Positions 7,448-16,215 of a stretch of DNA of 64,000 nucleotides are shown in pieces (positions within the stretch are counted from its first letter, which is position 1; each line of letters opens with the position of its first letter). The translations under genes and the position numbers were made by a program. The stretch comes from Candidatus Zixiibacteriota bacterium (GTDB lineage Bacteria; Zixibacteria; MSB-5A5; JAABVY01), in contig DSEQ01000039.1 of NCBI GenBank assembly GCA_011056555.1, forward strand, positions 1-64,000, given 5' to 3'. The notes below the pieces were generated by a model. That model was not told where the DNA came from, did not search any database, and saw nothing but the letters and a program-made list of their open reading frames with translations.

Positions 7448-8254
7448 ATGAAAATACTGTTTATCGGAGAAATCGTAGGCAAAAAGGGGCTGGACACAGT
7501 AACCGGAATTCTTCCCGGTTTGATTAAAGAGGAAAGCCTTGATTTTGTCATCGCGAATGCCAATAAAATCGACAAGGGATTTTCGATTGTAGCGGAGCAG
7601 GCGGATGAGCTTCATGCCGCCGGGGTGGATGTGATCACGCTGGGAGACAACTGCCTCAAGAAGAAGGCCACCGTAGATTTCCTGGAGACCGCCGACGCCG
7701 TGCTGCGACCCATAAACTCCTTCTACGGCAATCCCGGAAGGGGCTTTGTGATCAAAGGCAGCCGGGATGGTGTCCCGGTCTGTGTAATCTCTGCGTTTGG
7801 GCGTACCAATTTCAAGAATCCGGTTCTGGAGAATCCCTTTCTGGCGATGAAACGTCTGCTGAATCATATTGCCGGAAAAGCGAAGATCGTAATTCTGGAC
7901 TTTCACTGCAACGCCACCTCGGAAAAACTGTGTATGGGGTACTACATGAGCGGTAAGATAACTGCGGTGGTGGGCACAAATTTCTCGACCCAGACCTCGG
8001 ATTTGCGCCTTGATGAGAACGGCACTGCCTATATTACCGATGTCGGCATGGTGGGAAGCAGGTACTCAGTCGGAGGCTACGAACCGCAGTCGATAATAGA
8101 TTCATATCTGAGCGGTCTCTTTCCGCGCAAGAAGGTTAAGACATCCGACTATCTTTTTAATTCGCTGATTATTGACGTCGATCCCGGTGAAGGCAAAGCG
8201 ACCGGGGTCGAGACTTATAATTTTGAAGTGGATAAAAGATCAGCTAAAAACTGA
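7448..8254 (+). CDS. YmdB-family metallophosphoesterase homologue with lost metal ligands
   Basis: 268 residues, the normal length for YmdB/DR1281 proteins, which are dinuclear-metal 2',3'-cyclic nucleotide phosphodiesterases. The family scaffold is clear: MKILFIGEIVG, the DFVIAN strand, DVITLG, ILDFHCNATSEK, AVVGT and an ITDVGM.G segment. Almost every ligand is changed: Asp8 to Glu8, Glu39 to Asn39, Asn40 to Lys40, Asn67 to Asp67, the following His to Asn68, the Glu after DFHA to Asn155, and the two His of GTHTHVQ to Asn178 and Ser180. Only His153 remains. Hydrolysis is therefore doubtful; binding without catalysis is an inference. AAAGGAAG precedes the start. The 3' end overlaps rfbC by 11 bases, tail to tail. 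Confidence 0.85.
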   Translation: MKILFIGEIVGKKGLDTVTGILPGLIKEESLDFVIANANKIDKGFSIVAEQADELHAAGVDVITLGDNCLKKKATVDFLETADAVLRPINSFYGNPGRGFVIKGSRDGVPVCVISAFGRTNFKNPVLENPFLAMKRLLNHIAGKAKIVILDFHCNATSEKLCMGYYMSGKITAVVGTNFSTQTSDLRLDENGTAYITDVGMVGSRYSVGGYEPQSIIDSYLSGLFPRKKVKTSDYLFNSLIIDVDPGEGKATGVETYNFEVDKRSAKN

Positions 8255-8741
8255 TTTTAAACCTGGCGTCCTTTTTGTCCTCATGCCTGATCTCGTCAAC
8301 TTCCTGACTTTTGCCCTCCCCCCCATAGAGCCTGTCAGGCGCATTGAAGACCAGACCGTCACGAACGCCGACATTTTTGTAAGCGTGCACCACACCGGGC
8401 GGGATGGAAATTGCCAGGGGATTTTTCTCGCCCGCCTCGATTACCTGGGTCTTGCCGCTTGTAGGCGAATTGTCACGATTATCCCAGAGTTGAATTTTGA
8501 ATACTGACGGTCCAAAAAAGCAGATATTATCGGTCTGTTCTTTGTGCTCATGGGGACCGCGGATCACCCCGGGTCTGGTCATTGAGATGTAAGCCATGAC
8601 CGGCATAATATTCGGATCGATCTCATCTTTCCTGAAAAGCTCGATCAGCCAGCCGCGGGAATCGGTATTTTTCCGGAGTTCCCTGATCAAAACGCCGTCT
8701 ATTCTGGATACTATTTGATTTGCACAATCCATAAAATTCAC
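8244..8741 (-). CDS. rfbC: dTDP-4-dehydrorhamnose 3,5-epimerase-like cupin
   Basis: 165 residues, slightly shorter than typical RmlC (~180). The cupin fold shows in SRGWLIELFRKDE, RGPHEHKEQTD (the active-site His region) and IPPGVVHAYKNV. RmlC epimerises dTDP-4-keto-6-deoxyglucose at C3 and C5. It is the last gene of rfbB-rfbA-rfbC, two bases after rfbA. No rfbD (the final reductase to dTDP-L-rhamnose) is in the window, so the end product could be another dTDP-6-deoxyhexose. A related 3- or 5-epimerase or a sugar isomerase of the cupin class cannot be excluded. Confidence 0.82.
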   Translation of the reverse strand: MNFMDCANQIVSRIDGVLIRELRKNTDSRGWLIELFRKDEIDPNIMPVMAYISMTRPGVIRGPHEHKEQTDNICFFGPSVFKIQLWDNRDNSPTSGKTQVIEAGEKNPLAISIPPGVVHAYKNVGVRDGLVFNAPDRLYGGEGKSQEVDEIRHEDKKDARFKISF

Positions 8742-8743
8742 CT

Positions 8744-9640
8744 TCAGCTTTTACGTTCGGCCCTGATACTATCGACGATGTTGCGCAGATAATCACCATA
8801 AGAGCTATTATTCATCTCAGCGATTAGATTCTCAATCTGATTATCATCGATAAAGCCCATCCTGAAGGCGATTTCCTCCAGGCAGGCAATTTTCAGGCCC
8901 TGTCTTTTTTCTATGGTGGCGATAAAGTTCGAAGCCGCCAGCATGGAATCATGGGTGCCGGTATCCAGCCAGGCCAAACCCCGTCCAAGCTTGATCGCCT
9001 CCAACTCACCCATTTCAAGGTAATTCTTGACAACATCGGTAATTTCCAGTTCACCCCGTCCCGACGGTTTCAATTCGCCGGCCATATCCAGCACCCGGTT
9101 ATCGAAGATATACAACCCGGTCATTGCATACTGAGACCTGGGCTCCTCGGGCTTCTCCTCAATTGATAGCGGCCGCCCCTCCCTGTCGAATTCGATTACA
9201 CCGTATCTCCGGGGATTGTTTACAGTATAGCCGAACACCATGGCCCCCTTCTCAAATTCCGAGGCTCGACGGATAAAATCCGATTTGCCGTAGAAGATAT
9301 TATCGCCCAGAATCAGAGCGACTGAGTCATTTCCGATGAACCTCGCTCCTATCAGAAAGGCCTGGGCGATTCCTTCCGGAAATTTCTGGATTTCATATGA
9401 GATATTCAGGCCCAGAGCGTGACCATCCCCGAGAAGCTCCCGAAATCTGGGAATATCGGGCGGGGTGGAAATTATCAGTATTTCCCGGATGCCCATAAGC
9501 ATAAGAGTCGAGAGGGGATAATAGACCATCGGTTTATCGTAAATCGGCAGAAGCTGCTTGGAACCGACTTTCGTGGCGGGAAAGAGACGGCTGCCCTTTC
9601 CGCCTGCCAGTACTATGCCTTTTTTAATGTTACGGGCCAT
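8744..9640 (-). CDS. rfbA: Glucose-1-phosphate thymidylyltransferase
   Basis: 298 residues, standard for RmlA. The nucleotidyltransferase signature GIVLAGGKGSRLFPAT is at the N-terminus, followed by KQLLPIYDKPMVYYPL, LILGDNIFYG and IEEKP, with the family's GLAWLDTGT motif near residue 224. It makes dTDP-glucose from dTTP and glucose-1-phosphate. The start codon directly abuts the rfbB stop, so the two genes are translationally coupled. Cytoplasmic, feeding the surface polysaccharide. Confidence 0.95.
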   Translation of the reverse strand: MARNIKKGIVLAGGKGSRLFPATKVGSKQLLPIYDKPMVYYPLSTLMLMGIREILIISTPPDIPRFRELLGDGHALGLNISYEIQKFPEGIAQAFLIGARFIGNDSVALILGDNIFYGKSDFIRRASEFEKGAMVFGYTVNNPRRYGVIEFDREGRPLSIEEKPEEPRSQYAMTGLYIFDNRVLDMAGELKPSGRGELEITDVVKNYLEMGELEAIKLGRGLAWLDTGTHDSMLAASNFIATIEKRQGLKIACLEEIAFRMGFIDDNQIENLIAEMNNSSYGDYLRNIVDSIRAERKS

Positions 9641-10717
9641 CTATTTCTCTTCTAAACGTTTCTTATACCAGGTATTATAATAGGTTTTATACTCTCCGCT
9701 GATGCAATTTTCCATCCATTCCGGGTTATCCAGATACCATTGAACAGTTTTCTTCAGGCCCTGCTCGAAGTCGTGTTCGGGCCTCCATCCCAGCTCTTCC
9801 CGAATCAGCGAATAATCCATGGCATAACGCCGATCGTGGCCGGGACGATCCTCCACAAATTTAATCAGCTTTTCATGCCCCCCCTCGCCGGTCAAATCAT
9901 CCATGATTCTGCATATCATCCTGACCAGGTCGATATTTCTGATTTCCTTATCAGCGCCGATATTGTAGGTTTTACCCGTCCGTCCCTTGTGAAATACGAT
10001 GTCGATTGCTTTGCAATGATCGGCCACATACAGCCAGTCGCGGATATTTCCGCCATCGCCGTAAACCGGGAGGGGCTGATGATGAAGGGCGTTGTTTATC
10101 ATCAGCGGAATGATCTTTTCAGGAAATTGATAGGGACCGTAGTTGTTTGAACAGTTTGATGTTACAACATTCAGGCCGAAGCTTTTGTGATAGGCCCGGA
10201 CGAAGTGATCGGCGGACGCTTTGGAGGCGGCATAGGGCGAATTGGGAGCGTAACAGCTCTTCTCGCTGAATTTGCCGGTATCGCCCAGCGACCCGAAGAC
10301 CTCGTCGGTCGAGACCTGATGAAAGCGAAACTCCTGACCGAAATGATTATGTTTGCGGGAAATCTCCAGAAGGTTGTGGGTGCCAATGATATTCGTATTT
10401 ATGAATCTGCCGGAACCCAGGATTGAGCGGTCGACATGGGTCTCCGCGGCCAAGTTTATGAGACCATCAAACTGATACACCTGGAAAAGCTCGCTCACCA
10501 AATCCCTGTCGGCGATATCGCCCCGGGCGAATATGTAGTTCTCCTTCATTTCGACATCCTGCAAGTTGGAGAGATTGCCGGCATAGGTAAGTTTGTCCAG
10601 GTTTACAAAGAGATACCGGGGATATTTGATCAGCATATAATGCAGCAGGTTCGAGCCTATAAAACCGGCCCCGCCTGTAATCAAAATCCGCTTTTCAAAT
10701 TTGTCTAAATCGCTCAT
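9641..10717 (-). CDS. rfbB: dTDP-glucose 4,6-dehydratase
   Basis: 358 residues. The Rossmann NAD motif is TGGAGFIGSN near the N-terminus; the SDR active site includes STDEVFGSLG and YAASK, and the RmlB-type NCSNNYGPYQFPEKIIP is present. It converts dTDP-glucose to dTDP-4-keto-6-deoxyglucose. First gene of the dTDP-sugar operon, 37 bases downstream of the -10 box of a good sigma70-type promoter. The ribosome site is weak (GGGGATGACC). It works with rfbA and rfbC just downstream. Confidence 0.95.
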   Translation of the reverse strand: MSDLDKFEKRILITGGAGFIGSNLLHYMLIKYPRYLFVNLDKLTYAGNLSNLQDVEMKENYIFARGDIADRDLVSELFQVYQFDGLINLAAETHVDRSILGSGRFINTNIIGTHNLLEISRKHNHFGQEFRFHQVSTDEVFGSLGDTGKFSEKSCYAPNSPYAASKASADHFVRAYHKSFGLNVVTSNCSNNYGPYQFPEKIIPLMINNALHHQPLPVYGDGGNIRDWLYVADHCKAIDIVFHKGRTGKTYNIGADKEIRNIDLVRMICRIMDDLTGEGGHEKLIKFVEDRPGHDRRYAMDYSLIREELGWRPEHDFEQGLKKTVQWYLDNPEWMENCISGEYKTYYNTWYKKRLEEK

Positions 10718-10753
10718 ATTGGATGGTCATCCCCAGCTTTTTCAAGCCGAGGA

Positions 10754-10782
10754 ATAATACTGTTCTTCCGGCAGTTTGTCAA
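10754..10782 (-). promoter_or_regulatory. Sigma70-type promoter of the rfbBAC operon
   Basis: On the minus strand, TTGACA (10777-10782) is followed by a 17-base spacer and TATTAT (10754-10759). The -10 ends 36 bases before the rfbB start codon. The -35 is perfect and the -10 has 5 of 6 matches. Confidence 0.8.
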
Positions 10783-10953
10783 GCCTGAGAGATATGTCCG
10801 CAGATGATAAGTTCAAATAGAAAATCAGGGAGTTTTCGTTAAAACATTAACTTGTATTTCCGCAAAAAACAATTATAATAGTTTATCAGCACCAGGGGGT
10901 TAGAACTGACCCATGAAAAGGTCTAACTTATAACCTGTTTTGTGCTGTAGTTT

Positions 10954-12177
10954 ATGAAAAAAATAATATCGGCCACCCTGTATTTACTGTTTTCCGCAAT
11001 TGCTGCCGTGGCAAGTGTTCTGCATGTCCCCGACCAGTATGGTAGTATCAATCAGGCAGTTTCGAGCGCCCAGAATGGGGATACAGTTTTGGTGTCACCG
11101 GGAATCTATTTCGAGCATATCGATTTCAACGGTAAAGGCATCATGCTAGCATCCAATTTTATCCTCGATTCCAATTTAAACACTGTAAAGGGCACGATTA
11201 TCAGGGGTTTTGATCAAATGCATCCCGATACGGGGACAGTAGTTACCTTCAGAAGCGGAGAAACAAGCTCCTCCATCTTAACTGGATTTACTATCCGGTC
11301 CGGTTTCGGGACGCTTATAGCAGACAGCTACCTGGGCGGCGGCATTCTATGCATGAACGGTTCCAATCCGATCATCTGTAACAATATAATCAGGGAGAAC
11401 AATGCTATCAATGGAGGAGCATGCGCTTTTCTGAATTCCGACCCATACTTCTGTCACAACACTGTAATTTATAATAATGCTCTGCGGGGCGGGGGCATGT
11501 ATCTGGAGGAAGCCGGGGCAATTATAGAACACAATATTTTCGCCGATAATTCCGCCACAACGGATGGGGGAGGGATTTACATTTTACTCAGTGACAGCTC
11601 GGTAATAAAGAATTCCGTGATTTTCAACAATAATGCTGCTGCCACGGGCGGAATAAGCTGCGTCTCGTGCTGTCCGAACATCTCCTTCAACAATCTTTAT
11701 AACAATCAGCAAGCCGATTTCGGCGACTGCCGCGAGGGTTTCGGCGATACCACGGTGTGCCTGAACTTTAACCTGGTCCCCTCCGATAGTTTTTTCAATT
11801 TCAGCCGGCATCCGATGTTCATGGATACGATTGGAGCGGACTTCTATCCCCAGGGTCAATCGTTGCTGATTGACGCCGGCTCAGAAACTACCGCGGATTT
11901 TCCCTGGAACGGCCTGCGTACCGATATAGGTATATATGAAGTTCATTATCTGGTGGGAGATAGTAATGGCGATAAGCAGCTTAATATATCAGATGTATTC
12001 TTTTTGATAAAATATGTTTTCCAGAGAGGGCCTGTGCCAGATCCATTCTACAGCGGAGATTTCAATTGCGATAGAAGGCTCAATCTCAGCGATATAATGG
12101 AGATGATGAATTACATTTTTGCGAACGGCTTCGGTCCCTGCGCCAATGTTGACTGGCCGCTTGAATCAGCTCATTGA
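10954..12177 (+). CDS. Secreted right-handed beta-helix protein with C-terminal dockerin repeats
   Basis: 407 residues. A signal peptide (ends near AAVASV) is followed by the DUF1565-like opening VPDQYGSINQAVSSAQNGDTV and several turns of parallel beta-helix with NNI/HNTV/NSVI-type asparagine ladders (residues ~130-260). The tail holds two dockerin-like repeats (GDSNGDKQLNISDVFFLIKY and GDFNCDRRLNLSDIMEMMNY). Beta-helix proteins of this kind include polysaccharide lyases and adhesins; no lyase catalytic set is evident, so the activity is unassigned. It is the second of three dockerin-carrying proteins here. Monocistronic, divergent from rfbB. Confidence 0.87.
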   Translation: MKKIISATLYLLFSAIAAVASVLHVPDQYGSINQAVSSAQNGDTVLVSPGIYFEHIDFNGKGIMLASNFILDSNLNTVKGTIIRGFDQMHPDTGTVVTFRSGETSSSILTGFTIRSGFGTLIADSYLGGGILCMNGSNPIICNNIIRENNAINGGACAFLNSDPYFCHNTVIYNNALRGGGMYLEEAGAIIEHNIFADNSATTDGGGIYILLSDSSVIKNSVIFNNNAAATGGISCVSCCPNISFNNLYNNQQADFGDCREGFGDTTVCLNFNLVPSDSFFNFSRHPMFMDTIGADFYPQGQSLLIDAGSETTADFPWNGLRTDIGIYEVHYLVGDSNGDKQLNISDVFFLIKYVFQRGPVPDPFYSGDFNCDRRLNLSDIMEMMNYIFANGFGPCANVDWPLESAH

Positions 12178-12354
12178 CCTTGCAGAATCTGCCTTCCCGC
12201 TTAATCTGTCAGCGCCGTAGAATATAAAAGCAACTGACCTGTATTGTTTATGAAAGGTGTACACCGATCACGCACAGACGAAAGTAGTTGCATTTTATAA
12301 ATTTGGTGTTTATTTAACCGAAAACGGATAACTTTTAAGCATGGAGGTCTTTTT

Positions 12355-13176
12355 ATGAAACGGACATCTACCAGAAAATCATCAAAGCTGATGCTGTTGC
12401 TAATCCTTTTACTGGTACCATTGATGTTTACGGGCTGTGGTACCCAGGTTCCCTCAGGACATCACGCAGTTAAATTCTTTAAGTTCCGGGGCGGAACCGA
12501 GATGGGTACAATCTACGGCGAGGGTTTTAACTGGCATATGCCATGGAACTCTATGTATGTCTACCAGACCCAGCTCCAGGAGAAACAGGAGATTCTGGAC
12601 GTTCTTACCGCCGATGGTGCAACCATACAGCTTGAGGTTTCGGTCTGGTATCGTCCGATTGCCTCGAAGCTGGACAGCCTGCAGATTACTATCGGACCGA
12701 ATTACTTTAATGTCGTAATTGCTCCAGCACTAAGGGGGCTTGCACGGCAAATTGTGGGACGCTATAAACCGGAGGAGATCTATTCCACCAAGCGGGAGGA
12801 GATTTCCAGTGCTATTATTAAATCAATGGATTCCCTGATGGCGGGTAAATTCATCAATGTCGATAATACGATAATCAGAGATGTAGTTCTCCCCAAGAAA
12901 ATATCTGATGCAATAAATGAGAAGCTGGCCGCCGATCAGGACCAGCAACGGATGGAATTCACATTGATGAAGGAGGAACAGGAGGCGGAACGTAAAGTAA
13001 TCGAGGCCGAGGGTATTCGAAAATTCCAGCAGATCGTATCCGCCGGACTGACCAAGGATTTCCTGCGCTGGAAGGGGATCGAGGCCACCCAGCTTCTGGC
13101 CAACTCTCCCAATACCAAGGTGGTCGTCATCGGAAATGCGGCTGACGGCCTGCCTATTATTCTGGGCGGCCAATAA
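12355..13176 (+). CDS. SPFH/prohibitin-domain lipoprotein
   Basis: 273 residues. A basic start and hydrophobic segment end in a lipobox (MFTGC, Cys28), so this band-7 protein is predicted to be lipid-anchored on the periplasmic side. That is unusual, since most bacterial SPFH proteins use a transmembrane or hairpin anchor. The SPFH domain spans ~30-210 (VPSGHHAVKFFKF, DVLTADGATIQLEVSVWYR, YKPEEIYSTKREEI). A charged helix (EEQEAERKVIEAEGIRKFQQ) that normally drives oligomer assembly follows, and the end is PIILGGQ. The role is probably as an envelope scaffold or protease regulator. GGAGG precedes the ATG. A GC hairpin separates it from coaX. Confidence 0.88.
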   Translation: MKRTSTRKSSKLMLLLILLLVPLMFTGCGTQVPSGHHAVKFFKFRGGTEMGTIYGEGFNWHMPWNSMYVYQTQLQEKQEILDVLTADGATIQLEVSVWYRPIASKLDSLQITIGPNYFNVVIAPALRGLARQIVGRYKPEEIYSTKREEISSAIIKSMDSLMAGKFINVDNTIIRDVVLPKKISDAINEKLAADQDQQRMEFTLMKEEQEAERKVIEAEGIRKFQQIVSAGLTKDFLRWKGIEATQLLANSPNTKVVVIGNAADGLPIILGGQ

Positions 13177-13220
13177 TTGCTGTAAAATTGTCAGCAGATA
13201 GATAGAAAATCGCATTAAAT

Positions 13221-13246
13221 CCTCAGGGTCGTAACTGGCCCTGAGG
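13221..13246. other. GC-rich hairpin between the SPFH gene and coaX
   Basis: CCTCAGGG pairs perfectly with CCCTGAGG across a 10-base loop. No T-tract follows, so it may be a weak terminator, an mRNA-stabilising stem-loop or a leader element of coaX, which starts 37 bases later. Confidence 0.45.
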
Positions 13247-13282
13247 GATACATTAATAATAAGAACGGTATAAGGCTGGAGC

Positions 13283-14059
13283 ATGCTGTTAGCCATAGAC
13301 TGCGGGAATACCAACACCGTATTCGGCATTTACAGGGATAAGAGGCTTATGAGCCAGGGCCGTTTTACCACGCACGAACTGGGAACATCATCGGAGTGTG
13401 CGATGGCAGTGGACTGGTTTATAAAACGGGGCTCCCATGCCCCGGAGGATATCAAGGCGGTGGTAATCGGGTCTGTGGTACCGCACGCAACCGGCAGGCT
13501 GATAGAGATGTCCCGCCAGTATTTCGGGATCGAAGCTGTGGTGGTTGACGGCATGTCGCCGCTGGGAATCAAGATCCTCTATGATAATCCAAAGGAAGTG
13601 GGAACCGACCGCATCATGGGTGCGCTGGCGGCGCACAAGCTCTACGGGGGACCCTGTATCGTAATCGATTTCGGCACCGCCACGACATTTGATGTGATTA
13701 ATAAAGATGGTGAATATCTGGGGGGCGTGATATGTCCCGGGGTTCAGACCTCAGCACATTCGCTGTCCAGGCGGGCCGCACAGTTATTTAACGTGGATGT
13801 TTCCCCGCCCGGGAATGTAATCGGGAGGACAACCGAGGATTCGATAAAATCCGGCCTGTTTTACGGGACGGTTGCGATGGTTGAGGGATTCGTATTGAAG
13901 ATAACCGAGGAACTGGGCACATCATTTACAGTCATCGCCACCGGCGGATATGCCGAGTTGGTTTCGAAACATACCCGGGTAATAAATGTGGTTAACGAAT
14001 CTCTGGTGCTTGACGGTCTCGAAATGGCATACGGTATTATAACCGGCCAATCATATTGA
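13283..14059 (+). CDS. coaX: Type III pantothenate kinase
   Basis: 258 residues, typical for CoaX. The ASKHA-fold phosphate loop DCGNTNTVFG (Asp6) is at the N-terminus. PKEVGTDRIMGALAAH is the type III pantothenate-binding region with the conserved Asp, followed by IVIDFGTATTFDVI and GGVICPGV, and the C-terminal ATGGYA. It phosphorylates pantothenate in the first step of CoA synthesis and, unlike type I, is not feedback-inhibited by CoA. Cytoplasmic. Its usual neighbour birA is not adjacent. It converges with the methyltransferase, leaving 9 bases between stops. Confidence 0.95.
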   Translation: MLLAIDCGNTNTVFGIYRDKRLMSQGRFTTHELGTSSECAMAVDWFIKRGSHAPEDIKAVVIGSVVPHATGRLIEMSRQYFGIEAVVVDGMSPLGIKILYDNPKEVGTDRIMGALAAHKLYGGPCIVIDFGTATTFDVINKDGEYLGGVICPGVQTSAHSLSRRAAQLFNVDVSPPGNVIGRTTEDSIKSGLFYGTVAMVEGFVLKITEELGTSFTVIATGGYAELVSKHTRVINVVNESLVLDGLEMAYGIITGQSY

Positions 14060-14068
14060 GCGGTGATA

Positions 14069-14863
14069 TTATTTCTTCTGCAAGACTGCGATCATCCGCC
14101 AGCTCGCCTCAGAGGTATCCATCTTCTTGCGCAGGTCAAATTTTCCGTATGAACCCAGGTATTTGAACTTTCCGGAGCATTTGATCAGGAGCATAAACTC
14201 CTGATAGGGAATAATTCTATAGGGATCGGTAAAGGTGAAGGTCTTGCGCTTCTCGCCCTTCTCCTTGACCTGCATGGTAACGCTGGTCTCATGAACCTGG
14301 GTTATCGGGTCGAAAGGATCGTCATCGGTACCCCACTGCACAAAGACTTTGGTTCCATTGAGTTCCATGTCCCAGATATTGGTATCATCCTCCTGCTCCT
14401 CAAAGTTGTCACGGGGATGCTGGAGTTCGACAATATAGAGGCCGTCGGGATTAAGGTTCCTGGCCACTGAATCGAGGTGTTTAAGCAGTTCCTCATTGGT
14501 TGTGAGCATATGAATAGAGGCGATCATGCACATGGCCATATCGACTTTTCTGGGGAGTTTGAAGTCAATCATATCGCCCCGGACGATCCGGGCAGTCCCG
14601 CCTTCAATTTCGTTTTTCTCGCGGGCGTATGCGACCATAGCCTCCGAAAGATCGAGACCATAGGAATAATCGATGCCGTTCTTTTTGGAAAAATAGATCG
14701 CGTGGTAAGCCGGGCCGCAGGCAATATCTACAATCGAGCGGGGAGATCGTCCCACAGTTTTCTGGTACAGTCTCGTCATGAAATTGTGTTCCTTGCGCAG
14801 ATCACGGAAATCGAAAGCGATGTCATAGTATTTCGGGTGCAGGTACAGTTTATTCTTTGACAT
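14069..14863 (-). CDS. Class I SAM-dependent methyltransferase
   Basis: 264 residues. Motif I is SIVDIACGPAYHAIYFSKK near residue 42; GLDLSEAMVAYAREK gives the acidic ribose-binding strand, and MIDFKLPRKVDMAMCMIASIHML is the post-I/motif II region. The C-terminal half (ETSVTMQVKEKGEKRKTFTFTDPYRIIPYQEF) is the strand-rich lid seen in small-molecule methyltransferases. The substrate is not predictable. AAGGAG lies before the start. It is 20 bases downstream of the MATE gene on the same strand and is probably co-transcribed, so it may modify a compound that the pump exports; that link is an inference. Confidence 0.85.
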   Translation of the reverse strand: MSKNKLYLHPKYYDIAFDFRDLRKEHNFMTRLYQKTVGRSPRSIVDIACGPAYHAIYFSKKNGIDYSYGLDLSEAMVAYAREKNEIEGGTARIVRGDMIDFKLPRKVDMAMCMIASIHMLTTNEELLKHLDSVARNLNPDGLYIVELQHPRDNFEEQEDDTNIWDMELNGTKVFVQWGTDDDPFDPITQVHETSVTMQVKEKGEKRKTFTFTDPYRIIPYQEFMLLIKCSGKFKYLGSYGKFDLRKKMDTSEASWRMIAVLQKK

Positions 14864-14883
14864 AGTTCTTCTCCTTACGTATT

Positions 14884-16215
14884 CTAACTGTCGTCCTCTT
14901 CAGAAAGTTTCCAGCCCCCTTTGCGATATCGCCAGAGCGCCAGCATGGACCGGCTGGCCCAGTCCACAAACATGGCCCACCAGACCGGATGAACACTCCA
15001 TTCCAGTATATAAGCAAAAAATGAGGCAAAGGAAAGCCTTACTATCCAGGCGCCGATAAAAGATATATACATCACCCATCTGGTCTCTCCTGCGCCTCTC
15101 AATGCTCCCCCGAAGACCATGGTGATTGCCAGTACAGGCTGCAGGGCCGCGGCCATCTTGCAGACATAAAGGCCATAGGGGACGACCTCGGGATCATTCG
15201 TAAATATGCTCACCCAGAAAGAGGGGAATAATAGAAAGGTCAGGCCGAAAAGACTCATAATCGAAAGCGCGATCCATCCCGCCTGATACCCGGAGCGCAC
15301 CGCGCGCTCATGATTTTTGGCGCCGAGATTCTGTCCCACCATTATCTGGGCGGTCTGCATATATGCCATGCCCGGCAAAAACGAAAAGGCCTCGATATTT
15401 ACTAATATCTGTGTAGCGGCATAGGCAGCCACCGAATAATGCAGTACGATAGCATTAAAGAGCATGATCGCGGTGGATACGAGTGTGCGTTCACCGATTA
15501 CGGGAAGGGAAAGATTCCAGAGCCTGCGAATTTGGACCGGTGTCGCCCAGCCCAACTTAAAGTTGACCAGGCCTCGTTTCAGGGCAATTATATACATAAT
15601 TGAGGCACCCAAAAAGTCAGAAACAACAGTGGCCCAGGCCGCGCCCTCGATACCGATGGAAGGTACCCCGAATTTGCCGTAGACCAGAATATATGCCACT
15701 ATTATATGCACTACATTGGTGATTGAGACCACGTACATGGGGGTCCGGGTGTCCCCGGTGCCCTGGAATATGGCCGTCAGATTATAGACGAACACCCGGA
15801 ATGTGTAGAAAAGCCAGATCAGGCGCAGGTATTTCCAGACCAGGTCGAAAACCTGATCCTCCGCGCCCATGAAGGCCGCCAGCGGGCGCGAGAAATTCTC
15901 GCCCAGCATGATCATGATCAGCCCTACCACTACCGAAAGCCAGATCGAGCTGTTTATAATGCGTGTACGTTTTTCCGGATTCTTGGATCCCGTGTAATAG
16001 GAGACCATGACATTAACGCCAACCGAAAGCGCATACGCCAGCGCCATGCCCACAAACGTTATCTGCTGTCCGAGTCCGATAGCTGCCAGCGGTTCTTTGC
16101 CGGTATGGCCGAGAATGATCACATCGGCAATCCCTACACCCCTGATGAGTACCATGGAGGCGATAATCGGCCAGGCCAACCGGTTGATTTCTTTGCGCAG
16201 GTCGCTGTTGTTCAT
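14884..16215 (-). CDS. MATE family multidrug/Na+ efflux transporter
   Basis: 443 residues with about twelve hydrophobic segments arranged as two MatE repeats, as expected for the NorM/DinF class. Family features include RGVGIADVIILGHTGKEPLAAIGLG in the first helices and GMAYMQTAQIMVGQNLGA at the start of the second half. It exports organic cations or other small molecules against H+ or Na+. It reads into the methyltransferase gene just downstream. Inner membrane. Confidence 0.92.
   Translation of the reverse strand: MNNSDLRKEINRLAWPIIASMVLIRGVGIADVIILGHTGKEPLAAIGLGQQITFVGMALAYALSVGVNVMVSYYTGSKNPEKRTRIINSSIWLSVVVGLIMIMLGENFSRPLAAFMGAEDQVFDLVWKYLRLIWLFYTFRVFVYNLTAIFQGTGDTRTPMYVVSITNVVHIIVAYILVYGKFGVPSIGIEGAAWATVVSDFLGASIMYIIALKRGLVNFKLGWATPVQIRRLWNLSLPVIGERTLVSTAIMLFNAIVLHYSVAAYAATQILVNIEAFSFLPGMAYMQTAQIMVGQNLGAKNHERAVRSGYQAGWIALSIMSLFGLTFLLFPSFWVSIFTNDPEVVPYGLYVCKMAAALQPVLAITMVFGGALRGAGETRWVMYISFIGAWIVRLSFASFFAYILEWSVHPVWWAMFVDWASRSMLALWRYRKGGWKLSEEDDS

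Noticed and set aside
8244-8254. The 11-base tail-to-tail overlap of the YmdB homologue and rfbC as a regulatory device
   Set aside because: Short convergent overlaps also occur at 59827-59830 and the stops abut at 40343/40344, so it fits ordinary genome compaction here.
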